From assembly GCA_934675625.1 (NCBI GenBank), contig CAKURH010000093.1, positions 1 to 15,559 of the forward strand: a stretch of DNA of 15,559 bases, given 5' to 3'. The position numbers and the translations under genes are program-made. Positions 5,957 to 12,418 of this stretch are shown here, one piece after another. Each line of letters opens with the position of its first letter. Positions within the stretch are counted from its first letter, which is position 1. A model generated the notes under the pieces. That model was given only the letters and a program-made list of their open reading frames with translations. It made no database searches and had not been told where the DNA came from. This DNA comes from an uncultured Kiritimatiellota bacterium. Lineage in GTDB: Bacteria; Verrucomicrobiota; Kiritimatiellia; RFP12; UBA1067.

Positions 5957-7393
5957 CTACCGGTCCTTTCGCTCCAAGATGAGGAGCGGCGTCGCGTTCT
6001 GTCCGAACGCCGGCTCCTTCGCGACAAACCGGTAGTTCTCCTTCAGCAGGTTCCAGTAGGCGAGCTGCTGGTCGGGCGCGCGCTCGTTGCAGACCGGCGG
6101 CTCGATGGCGAACGTGTAGCCCGACAGCGCCGCAACCGGACACTCCGCCGCCGTCAGCAGACGCCGCCAGTCAGCGTCCGACAGAATCGCGAACGGCCCC
6201 ATTTCCAGTCCGCGCGGCACCTTGCGCCCCGTCTCGATCGCGAGGTAGAGATCCTGCGTGAGCAGCGTCGTGCCGCCCGGATCGAGCGCGTTGATCTCCC
6301 GCGCGACGTCCCGCAGCTGGGCGAGTTCCGTCTTCGTCTTCTTCAGCGACCAGAAGCGATCCTGTCCGTTCGTCGACCACTTCTCCAGAAGCGGCGACCC
6401 GAAGGACGTCGCGAAGCAGAGGCCGAGGACAAGCAGGAGCGCGCGCGGCGCAGGGCACGTCATCTGCGACACGAAGTTCACGGCGGCGAAGACGGCGAGC
6501 AGCCCCATGATCGGCACCTGATAGTCCTCATACGGGAACGGCGCGAGCATCTGCACGGCGAAGACCGCGAGAAACGCGGCGAGCAGCCATCGCGCACGGC
6601 GGAAGCCGCCGAGGCCAAGAACAAGGAAGACCGGCAGATACCAGCGCACGAGCCGACTGAGGCTCCCGACTGTCCATGTGAGGTCAAAGCCGCCGCGCGC
6701 GGCATGGTAGGCCTGCGCCGCGAGGAGCCCCGCCCGCGCGCCCGCATCGAGCAGAAACGGCCCGTAGACGAGCGCGAGGCCACCGAAGCCGCCGACGCAG
6801 AACAGGGCCAACGGCTTCCACCGCCGCGCGACGAGCAGACCCACGCCGACAACCGGGAGCAGCGCACCAAGCGAAATGCGCGTCCCCGCCGCGCACGCGA
6901 GGCAAAGGCCCGCGCCGAGGGCCGCTGCCGCGTGGGCACGCGCGAACGTCAGCAGGTAGAAGCCGAGGATCACGAACAGCCCCGCGAGCGCATACGTCTT
7001 CGGAATCGCGAGGTAGTAGAGGTGATAGAGGTTCGTCGCGAGGAGGAAGAAGACGATCAGCGCGGTCTCGTTTCGTTTGTCGTCCGCAACGAACCGCCGC
7101 GCCAACCCTGCGGCGAAAAGGACGCCGACGAGGCCCATCGCGAGCGTGAAGAGCCGCGCGCCCAAGAGGCCCCCCGCGCGCCAGACCCACGTGAACGTGG
7201 AGTAGACGAACGGCAACAGCGGCCCCTGCGTATAGGCAAAGTCGCGGTAGGGCATCTGCCCTTCCGCCACGAGGTTCGCCGCATAGAGATACCAGCCCTC
7301 GTCCTGATTCAATCCGCCCATCCACACGGCGGCGCCGCACAGGACGGCGCACGCCACAAGGGCCAGCGTCCAGTAGATGCGGAAAAGCCTCAT
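5957..7393 (-). CDS. GT-C type integral-membrane glycosyltransferase (GT39/ArnT-like)
   Basis: A 478-residue membrane protein. An N-terminal membrane segment (7-26) is followed by GGLNQDEGWYLYAANLVAEG, whose acidic pair D31-E32 in the first extracytoplasmic loop is the GT-C/PMT catalytic signature, then PYRDFAYTQGPLLPFVY. Around ten further hydrophobic segments run to about residue 330, then a soluble C-terminal domain of about 140 residues. Such enzymes transfer a sugar from a polyprenyl-phosphate donor to lipid, protein or glycan on the outer face of the inner membrane. Acceptor and sugar cannot be told. Its ATG overlaps the transporter stop by four bases (ATGA), so the two are translationally coupled. 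It is followed by dxs, which feeds polyprenyl synthesis. Assigned by motif and topology, not close homology. Confidence 0.75.
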   Translation of the reverse strand: MRLFRIYWTLALVACAVLCGAAVWMGGLNQDEGWYLYAANLVAEGQMPYRDFAYTQGPLLPFVYSTFTWVWRAGGLLGARLFTLAMGLVGVLFAAGLARRFVADDKRNETALIVFFLLATNLYHLYYLAIPKTYALAGLFVILGFYLLTFARAHAAAALGAGLCLACAAGTRISLGALLPVVGVGLLVARRWKPLALFCVGGFGGLALVYGPFLLDAGARAGLLAAQAYHAARGGFDLTWTVGSLSRLVRWYLPVFLVLGLGGFRRARWLLAAFLAVFAVQMLAPFPYEDYQVPIMGLLAVFAAVNFVSQMTCPAPRALLLVLGLCFATSFGSPLLEKWSTNGQDRFWSLKKTKTELAQLRDVAREINALDPGGTTLLTQDLYLAIETGRKVPRGLEMGPFAILSDADWRRLLTAAECPVAALSGYTFAIEPPVCNERAPDQQLAYWNLLKENYRFVAKEPAFGQNATPLLILERKDR

Positions 7394-8799
7394 CGCGTCC
7401 CCTCCCTTTCACGGACACGCACACGCGCAAGGAAGCGCGCGTGCAGGAGCAGCGGCGGAATCGTCGCGAGGTTGCAGAGGACGTCCGAAACCGGCGTCGA
7501 GAGCCAAATCGCGAACGCCTTGTCGTCGAGGACGTGCGGCAGCAGCCACACGATCGGCAGCATCACGACGCCCTGCCGGAGCATCGAGAGGAGAATCGCG
7601 ACCGTGGGCTTGCCGATGGACTGGAAGTAGGTCGTCGCGAGGACGTTGACCGAGATGCACCAGATCATGCAATTCGCAAGCGCGAGGTCATGCGCGGCGA
7701 GCGCAATAATCTCCGGGTTCTCGCCCGAGACGAACATCCGCGCAATCCACGTCGGGAACGGCGGCACGACCTGGACGACCCACGCGAAGACGGTCAGGGC
7801 CGTCGTGACGCCGAAGCCGACCTTGAGCGCGCCCAGGACGCGCCGGAAGTTCCGCGCGCCCCAGTTGTAGCCGAAGATCGGCTGAAGCCCCTGCTGGCAG
7901 CCGAGGATCGGCATGAAGACGAGGATGAGCGCGCCGCTGAAGACGCCGAGCGAGGCGATCTCCGCCGTGCGCGACGCCGCGTCCGGCATCCACTTCGCGA
8001 ACGAGAACTGGAGCGACGCGATGATGACGGAGCTCATCAGCTGCTGGAGGAACGGCGCAAGGCCGATGGCGAGCGTGCGGACGAGCAGCGACGGGTAGAT
8101 TCCGATGCGGCGGAGGCGCAGACGGACGACGGACTTGCCGCGCCAGTAGTAGCCGAACGCCCACACGGCCGACGCGAGCATCGCGAGGTTCGTCGCCCAC
8201 GCCGCGCCCGCGACGCCCATCCGGCAGCCGAAGATGAGAATCGGGTCCAGCACGAGGTTCGCGCCGAAGCCGACGACCATGCACACCATCGAGCGAATCG
8301 CCCCGCCCTCCGCGCGCTGAAGGGCCGAGAGCCCGAACGCGAGGTGCGAAAAGACGTGCGAGGCGAGGACAATCTCCAGATACGTCTTCGCGGCGGCGTA
8401 GGCGCCGGGCGTCACCTTGTCCGCCCCGCACCACGCGAGCACCGTGTCGAGCGAGAGGTAAATCGTCGGGATGAGGACGGCGAAAAGGATGAGCTTCAGG
8501 GCGATCGTCTCGCCAAGAATCTTCTCGCAGGCGACGCGGTCGTTCGCGCCGAGCTTGATCGAGAGGAGCGCGGCGTGGCCGACGCCGACCAGCGGGCCGA
8601 ACGCCGTGAGGAACATCATCACGGGCATCGCGAGCTGAAGGCCCGCCATCGCGTCCACGCCGCAGCCCTGCCCGATGAACACGCGGTCAACGACCGCGTA
8701 GAGGGCGTTCAGCGTCATCGCGACCAGCGCCGGCCACGAATACTTCAACAGCAGCCGCCCCAGATTGCCCTTGGCCAGCTCGTCAAGGTTCGCCTTCAC
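7390..8799 (-). CDS. MATE/MOP-family transporter
   Basis: A 469-residue polytopic inner-membrane protein with about twelve hydrophobic segments in two halves. The N-terminal segment (KYSWPALVAMTLNALYAVVDRVFIGQGCG) matches the MATE pattern of P-x-x-x-x-x-x-x-x-x-x-D-x-x-F-I-G. A second-half counterpart is seen in GCQQGLQPIFGYNWGARN, again typical of MATE exporters (Na+ or H+ antiport of drugs or metabolites). The family belongs to the MOP superfamily with Wzx lipid-linked glycan flippases, so given the coupled glycosyltransferase a glycan-precursor or lipid substrate is possible (inference). The start is GTG at 8799, five bases after the lipoprotein stop, with GAGG only 3 bases upstream; the longer frame up to 8907 would overlap the lipoprotein gene. 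Start certainty is moderate, family certainty high. Confidence 0.87.
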   Translation of the reverse strand: MKANLDELAKGNLGRLLLKYSWPALVAMTLNALYAVVDRVFIGQGCGVDAMAGLQLAMPVMMFLTAFGPLVGVGHAALLSIKLGANDRVACEKILGETIALKLILFAVLIPTIYLSLDTVLAWCGADKVTPGAYAAAKTYLEIVLASHVFSHLAFGLSALQRAEGGAIRSMVCMVVGFGANLVLDPILIFGCRMGVAGAAWATNLAMLASAVWAFGYYWRGKSVVRLRLRRIGIYPSLLVRTLAIGLAPFLQQLMSSVIIASLQFSFAKWMPDAASRTAEIASLGVFSGALILVFMPILGCQQGLQPIFGYNWGARNFRRVLGALKVGFGVTTALTVFAWVVQVVPPFPTWIARMFVSGENPEIIALAAHDLALANCMIWCISVNVLATTYFQSIGKPTVAILLSMLRQGVVMLPIVWLLPHVLDDKAFAIWLSTPVSDVLCNLATIPPLLLHARFLARVRVREREGTR

Positions 8800-8804
8800 A
8801 CGCC

Positions 8805-9425
8805 TCAAAACACAATCGCGACCTTCGGCAGGGCCTTGCGAATGCGCGCCATTTCGGCCGCCGAGAGATTGAGTTCGCCGAGCTGCAGCGACTGCAACGT
8901 CGCCCACGCCGACAGGTCATCGGGCAGCTTCGTCAGCCGCGTCGCGTTGAACGAGAGGTTCTTGAGGCCCTTCTTCGCCGCGAGCCACGCCGGCACGACC
9001 GAAATCGGATTGCCCGACAGCTCGATGTCCGTCAGGGACGGCAGATCCTTCAGCGTCGCCGGAACTTCCGTCAGGCGGTTGTTCTTCAGGTAAATGCGCC
9101 GCAGCTGCGTCAGGCCCTTCAAGTCCGGCAACGCCGACAGGCGGTTGTCGTTCAGGCGCAGCCACTTCAGGCCCGCGAGCTTCGCGACGGGCTCGACGTT
9201 CGTCAGCGCGTTGCGGTCGAGATTCAGGTAGTCGCCGACCTTCGCGAGGTCAGTCGCCTTCAGGTCTTCCAGCCCCTTGTCCTGAAGGTAAAGGCGGCTT
9301 TCGGCCGGAACCGACTTGTAGGCCGGTTCCGGCTCGTTGAAGCACCCGGCGAGCATCGCGCCAAGCGCGAGACTCGCCATTCTAGCCATGCTAGAAGCGC
9401 TAGAACGTCTAGGTGCCATGTTCAT
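8805..9425 (-). CDS. Leucine-rich-repeat lipoprotein
   Basis: A 206-residue protein. Residues 1-27 form a lipoprotein signal ending in a lipobox L-A-G-C (C28), so it should be lipidated and sit on the periplasmic side of a membrane or at the surface. From about residue 48 to the end run five to six leucine-rich repeats of 22-24 residues with the pattern L-x-x-L-x-L-x-x-N-x-L-x-x-L/V-P (for example LKWLRLNDNRLSALPDLKGL and LRRIYLKNNRLTEVP). LRR solenoids bind proteins or glycans; no partner can be named. ATG 9425 is taken as the start. ATG 9419 two codons on is equally possible and slightly better spaced from GAAGAAG. It lies 17 bases after tpiA and 5 bases before the transporter, so it is co-transcribed. 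The n-region of the signal is encoded by a 9-bp periodic CTAG array. Confidence 0.82.
   Translation of the reverse strand: MNMAPRRSSASSMARMASLALGAMLAGCFNEPEPAYKSVPAESRLYLQDKGLEDLKATDLAKVGDYLNLDRNALTNVEPVAKLAGLKWLRLNDNRLSALPDLKGLTQLRRIYLKNNRLTEVPATLKDLPSLTDIELSGNPISVVPAWLAAKKGLKNLSFNATRLTKLPDDLSAWATLQSLQLGELNLSAAEMARIRKALPKVAIVF
9382..9412. repeat. 9-bp periodic CTAG array
   Basis: CTAG occurs at 9382, 9391, 9400 and 9409, exactly nine bases apart, with related bases between (CTAGAAGCG, CTAGAACGT). It lies within codons 5-14 of the lipoprotein gene, encoding an R/S/A-rich stretch before the hydrophobic core of the signal. CTAG is generally a rare tetranucleotide in bacterial DNA, so four in 31 bp is striking. 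Confidence 0.6.
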
Positions 9426-9442
9426 CTTCTTCACGTCAACTT

Positions 9443-10210
9443 TCAGGCCTGCGCCGCAGCCGCGATGATGCCGGCGAAGTCGGCCGCCTTGAGGGCCGCG
9501 CCGCCGATGAGGCCGCCGTCGATGTCCTTCTTCGCGAGCAGTTCCGCCGCGTTGCCCGGCTTCATCGACCCGCCGTACTGGATGCGCACGGTCTCGGCCG
9601 TCTCGGCGCCGACGAGCTTCGCGAGCGTCGCGCGGATGAGGGCGTGGACTTCCTGCGCCTGGTCGGGGGTCGCGGTCTTGCCCGTGCCGATCGCCCAGAC
9701 CGGCTCGTAGGCGATGACGAGCTTCGCGCAGTCCGCCGCCGTGACGTCCTTGAGGCCGACGTTCATCTGGCGCTCGATGACCTCGACGAGCTTGCCCGCC
9801 TCGCGCTCCTCCAGCGTCTCGCCGACGCAGACGATGGCCGTCAGGCCCGCCGCGATGGCCGCACGCGTGCGGAGGTTCACCGTCTCGTCCGTCTCGCCGA
9901 AATACTGGCGGCGCTCGCTGTGGCCGAGGATGACGTACTTCGCGCCCGCGTCGAGGAGCATGCCCGTCGAGATCTCGCCCGTGTAGGCGCCCGACTCCTT
10001 CCAGTGGCAGTTCTCGGCGCCGATCTCGACCTGCGTACCCGCAGCGGCGGCGATGGCGGCCGGGACGTCGATCGCGGGCGTGCAGCACACGATGTCGACC
10101 TTTCCGGCGAAATCCCTGGTCGCCTCGGCGACGCCCTTGACGAGGGCGGCGGTCTCCGACGGCTTGACGTTCATCTTCCAGTTGCCAGCGATGATTTTCT
10201 TTCTGCTCAT
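9443..10210 (-). CDS. tpiA: Triosephosphate isomerase
   Basis: A 255-residue TIM-barrel enzyme interconverting dihydroxyacetone phosphate and glyceraldehyde 3-phosphate in glycolysis. Seen: N10 and K12 in AGNWKMN; H97 in ILGHSERR as the catalytic histidine; E169 in AYEPVWAIGTGKTA as the catalytic base, followed by flexible loop 6 (about 170-181); and the phosphate-binding YGGSM and DGGLIGGAAL blocks near the C-terminus. Length is normal (about 250). The start is set by AAGGA at 10217-10221, six bases before the ATG. It lies 45 bases after dCMP deaminase and 17 before the lipoprotein gene. Grouping with dxs two genes further on is functionally sensible because its product is a Dxs substrate. 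Confidence 0.97.
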   Translation of the reverse strand: MSRKKIIAGNWKMNVKPSETAALVKGVAEATRDFAGKVDIVCCTPAIDVPAAIAAAAGTQVEIGAENCHWKESGAYTGEISTGMLLDAGAKYVILGHSERRQYFGETDETVNLRTRAAIAAGLTAIVCVGETLEEREAGKLVEVIERQMNVGLKDVTAADCAKLVIAYEPVWAIGTGKTATPDQAQEVHALIRATLAKLVGAETAETVRIQYGGSMKPGNAAELLAKKDIDGGLIGGAALKAADFAGIIAAAAQA

Positions 10211-10255
10211 TGTTTTTCCTTTTGTTGTGAGGGTTGAGAGTTAAAGCATTAGGGT

Positions 10256-10723
10256 TTACGGGTCGTACTTTCGGTACTTGACGCCGGCGGCGGTGAACAT
10301 CTTCTCGACCGTCTCGAGAAAGGCGTAGTCGCCACCGTAGACGACTTCCGAAATGCCCGCGTTGATGATGAGCTTCGCGCAGGTGAGGCACGGCGAGATC
10401 GTGACGTAGATCGTCGCGCCCTCGATCGACGGCCCGTAGCATGCCGCCTGGCAGATCGCGTTCTGCTCGGCGTGGGTGCAGAGGCATTCGTCGAGGTGCG
10501 TTCCGCTCTTGGCGTGGCCCGCGCAGCGCGGACACCCGCCCTCGAAGCAGTTCTTCACGCCCTTGGGCGTGCCGTTGTAGCCGGCGGAGAGGGCATGGTG
10601 GTTGCGCGCGATGACGGCCCCGACGCTGCGGCGCGAGCAGTTGGAGCGTCGCGCAACCACCTGCGCGATCTCCATGAAGTACTCGTCCCACGTCGGACGC
10701 GGATCTCTGACCTTCTTCGCCAT
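10256..10723 (-). CDS. dCMP deaminase (ComEB-type)
   Basis: A 155-residue zinc-dependent cytidine/deoxycytidylate deaminase. It should deaminate dCMP to dUMP, feeding thymidylate synthesis in the cytoplasm. Motifs: the zinc and catalytic H-A-E triad at 84-86 (CTHAEQNAI) and P-C-L-T-C at 111-115, whose two cysteines complete the zinc site; an upstream N-G-T-P-K-G block (50-55) and cysteine cluster (C59, C64, C67, C80, C82), as in ComEB-like dCMP deaminases, where a second zinc can bind. Length is typical. The frame is open far upstream into glyQS, but the ATG at 10723 matches the family N-terminus (W-D-E-Y-F-M-E-I-A). A perfect extended -10 (TGGTATAAT) ends only seven bases before this ATG and no Shine-Dalgarno is present, so the mRNA is probably leaderless. 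First gene of the operon running to dxs. Confidence 0.92.
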   Translation of the reverse strand: MAKKVRDPRPTWDEYFMEIAQVVARRSNCSRRSVGAVIARNHHALSAGYNGTPKGVKNCFEGGCPRCAGHAKSGTHLDECLCTHAEQNAICQAACYGPSIEGATIYVTISPCLTCAKLIINAGISEVVYGGDYAFLETVEKMFTAAGVKYRKYDP

Positions 10724-10730
10724 TGCGCGT

Positions 10731-10739
10731 ATTATACCA
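10731..10739 (-). promoter_or_regulatory. Extended -10 promoter of the dCMP deaminase to dxs operon
   Basis: TGGTATAAT on the minus strand at 10739-10731, seven bases before the ATG at 10723. Initiation at the usual 6-8 bases after the -10 would fall on or beside the start codon, giving a leaderless transcript. No good -35 is seen; the preceding bases belong to the 3' end of glyQS. Confidence 0.68.
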
Positions 10740-10752
10740 AATCCGCCGCGCC

Positions 10753-12399
10753 TCAGAACTCCAGCGCCTCGTACATCTTCGCGAGGAACTCGGCGTAGGT
10801 CATGCGCGACTGCGTCATCGAGTCGCGCTCGCGCACGGTGAAGGTGCCGTCGGCGACGGTCTGCGCGTCGACGGTGATGCACCACGGCGTGCCCGCCTCG
10901 TCCTGGCGGCGGTAGCGACGGCCGATCGCGCCCGACACGTCCCACTGGCAGTTGACCTTCTTCTGAAGCTTCCTGAAGATTTCGCGCGCAATCCGGTCCT
11001 GGTCGGGATCCTTCTTGATGAGCGGGAAGATCGCGACCTTGACGGGCGCCACCTTCGGATGGAAGTGCAGCACCGTGCGGACGTCCTCCTTGCCCCTCTC
11101 GTCCGTCAGCTTCTGCTCCTCGTACGCCTCGCACAGGAGCGCGAGCATCAGGCGGTCGACGCCGGCGGACGGCTCGATCACGTGCGGCACGTACTTGCCG
11201 TCGAACAGGTTCTCGCAGAACGTCTTGGCCTGCGCCTCGATGTCGGCGACCTCGTCGGCGGAGAAGGCGATCTCCTTGCCGGCCTTGGCGGACTGCGCCG
11301 CCTGCCTGCGCGCGACCCAGTCCTTCTGCGTCTTCGCGACGAACGCGGCCTTCTCGGCGTCGGAGAGCCGCTTGCACGCCTGCTTCAGCGGATCGTCAAA
11401 GACGGTCTGCGGCACCTTCGAGTGGATCTGGTGCTGCGTGAGGTCGAAGTCGGAACGCGCGGCGATGCCCTCCAGCTCCTGGCGGCCAAACGGGAAGTCG
11501 TATTCGATGTCGACGCAGGCGCGCGCGTAGTGCGCGAGCTCGTCCGGCTTCTGCCAGTACTCGACGAAACGCTCCGTCGGCAGGCCCACGGCGTTCAGGA
11601 ACCGCTTGCGCTGCTCGACCCAGTACTTGTGCCAGACCTCCCAGCCCCAGTCGTCCTGCACGGGACCGTTCAGGTCAGGATTGTCGGCGAGCGTGACGAC
11701 GTGGCCGTACTGCAGCTCGATTGCCTCGTCGGGGCGGATGAAGAACTCCAGCTCCATCTGCTCGAACTCGCGCGAGCGGAACGTGTAGTTGCGCGGCGTC
11801 ACCTCGTTGCGGAAGCTCTTGCCCATCTGTGCGATGCCGTAGGGGACGGCCATGCGCGAGGTCGCCGTCACGTTCGTGAACTGCGCGAAGATCGCCTGAG
11901 CCGTCTCGGGGCGGAGATACGCGACGTTCGACGGGTCGTCGATCGGGCCGACGACCGTCTTGAACATGAGGTTGAAGGGCTTCGGCTCGGTGAGCTCGCC
12001 GCCGCAGTAGGGGCAGAAGAAGTCCGCCCCCGCGACCTTCGGCTGGGGCTTCTTCTTCTGGTCGGCGTAGATGTCCTTCACCTGGTCGGCGCGCATGAGC
12101 TTCTTGCAGTCCTTGCACATCGTCATCGGGTCGGCGAACGTGTCGAGGTGGCCCGACGCCTTCCAGATCTTCGGGTGCATGATGATCGTCGCGTCAAGGC
12201 CGACGACGTCCTCGCGCCCGCGCACGGTGAACTGCCACCACGCCTGCTTGACGTTCTGCTTCAGCTCGCAGCCGAGCGGGCCGTAGTCCCAGAATCCCGG
12301 CATGCCGCCGTAGATCTCGGAGGAGTGATAGATGAACCCGCGGCGCTTGCACAGCGCGCTCAGGGCGTCCAGCGACGACTTGTTCTCTTCTGCTGCCAT
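10753..12399 (-). CDS. glyQS: Glycyl-tRNA synthetase, single-chain (alpha2) type
   Basis: A 548-residue class II aminoacyl-tRNA synthetase charging tRNA-Gly. Seen: an N-terminal catalytic start (RRGFIYHSSEIYGGMPGFWDYGPLG), typical of the homodimeric GlyRS; a Cys4 zinc site (C95, C98, C129, C132); the YLRPETAQ block (161-168); motif 2 with the FRNE loop (GKSFRNEVTPRNYTFRSREF, 193-212) and EQMELEFF; motif 3 EPSAGVDR; and a C-terminal anticodon-binding domain (VAIFPLIKKD onward). The length is within the single-chain range, and there is no separate beta subunit. It starts with ATG at 12399, 16 bases after nadE, without a clear Shine-Dalgarno and only ten bases from its -10, so the leader is minimal. 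Sometimes labelled glyS. Confidence 0.96.
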   Translation of the reverse strand: MAAEENKSSLDALSALCKRRGFIYHSSEIYGGMPGFWDYGPLGCELKQNVKQAWWQFTVRGREDVVGLDATIIMHPKIWKASGHLDTFADPMTMCKDCKKLMRADQVKDIYADQKKKPQPKVAGADFFCPYCGGELTEPKPFNLMFKTVVGPIDDPSNVAYLRPETAQAIFAQFTNVTATSRMAVPYGIAQMGKSFRNEVTPRNYTFRSREFEQMELEFFIRPDEAIELQYGHVVTLADNPDLNGPVQDDWGWEVWHKYWVEQRKRFLNAVGLPTERFVEYWQKPDELAHYARACVDIEYDFPFGRQELEGIAARSDFDLTQHQIHSKVPQTVFDDPLKQACKRLSDAEKAAFVAKTQKDWVARRQAAQSAKAGKEIAFSADEVADIEAQAKTFCENLFDGKYVPHVIEPSAGVDRLMLALLCEAYEEQKLTDERGKEDVRTVLHFHPKVAPVKVAIFPLIKKDPDQDRIAREIFRKLQKKVNCQWDVSGAIGRRYRRQDEAGTPWCITVDAQTVADGTFTVRERDSMTQSRMTYAEFLAKMYEALEF

Positions 12400-12409
12400 A
12401 ATGGGTTGT

Positions 12410-12418
12410 ATTATATCA
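12410..12418 (-). promoter_or_regulatory. glyQS promoter embedded in the nadE stop codon
   Basis: TGATATAAT on the minus strand is a perfect extended -10 whose TGA is also the nadE stop codon (12418-12416). The -10 ends ten bases before the glyQS ATG, leaving a leader of only about 3-4 nt. A T-run (GTTTTTTGA) directly precedes it. Confidence 0.65.

Noticed and set aside
5928..6143. An N-terminal extension of dxs to an ATG at 6143
   Set aside because: It overlaps the glycosyltransferase gene and has no similarity to Dxs, which begins normally at 5927.
7441..9093. A 550-codon plus-strand frame opposite the MATE transporter and lipoprotein genes
   Set aside because: Arg, Glu and Asp make up most of the product and no fold or motif is visible. 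The opposite strand encodes clear membrane and LRR proteins.
8805..10691. A 628-codon minus-strand frame extending the lipoprotein gene upstream through tpiA
   Set aside because: The extra N-terminal part is an off-frame reading of tpiA and dCMP deaminase. The lipoprotein signal and lipobox only make sense from 9425 or 9419.
10256..11377. A long upstream extension of the dCMP deaminase frame
   Set aside because: It would overlap glyQS by about 600 bases with meaningless sequence. The family N-terminus begins at 10723, next to a perfect promoter.
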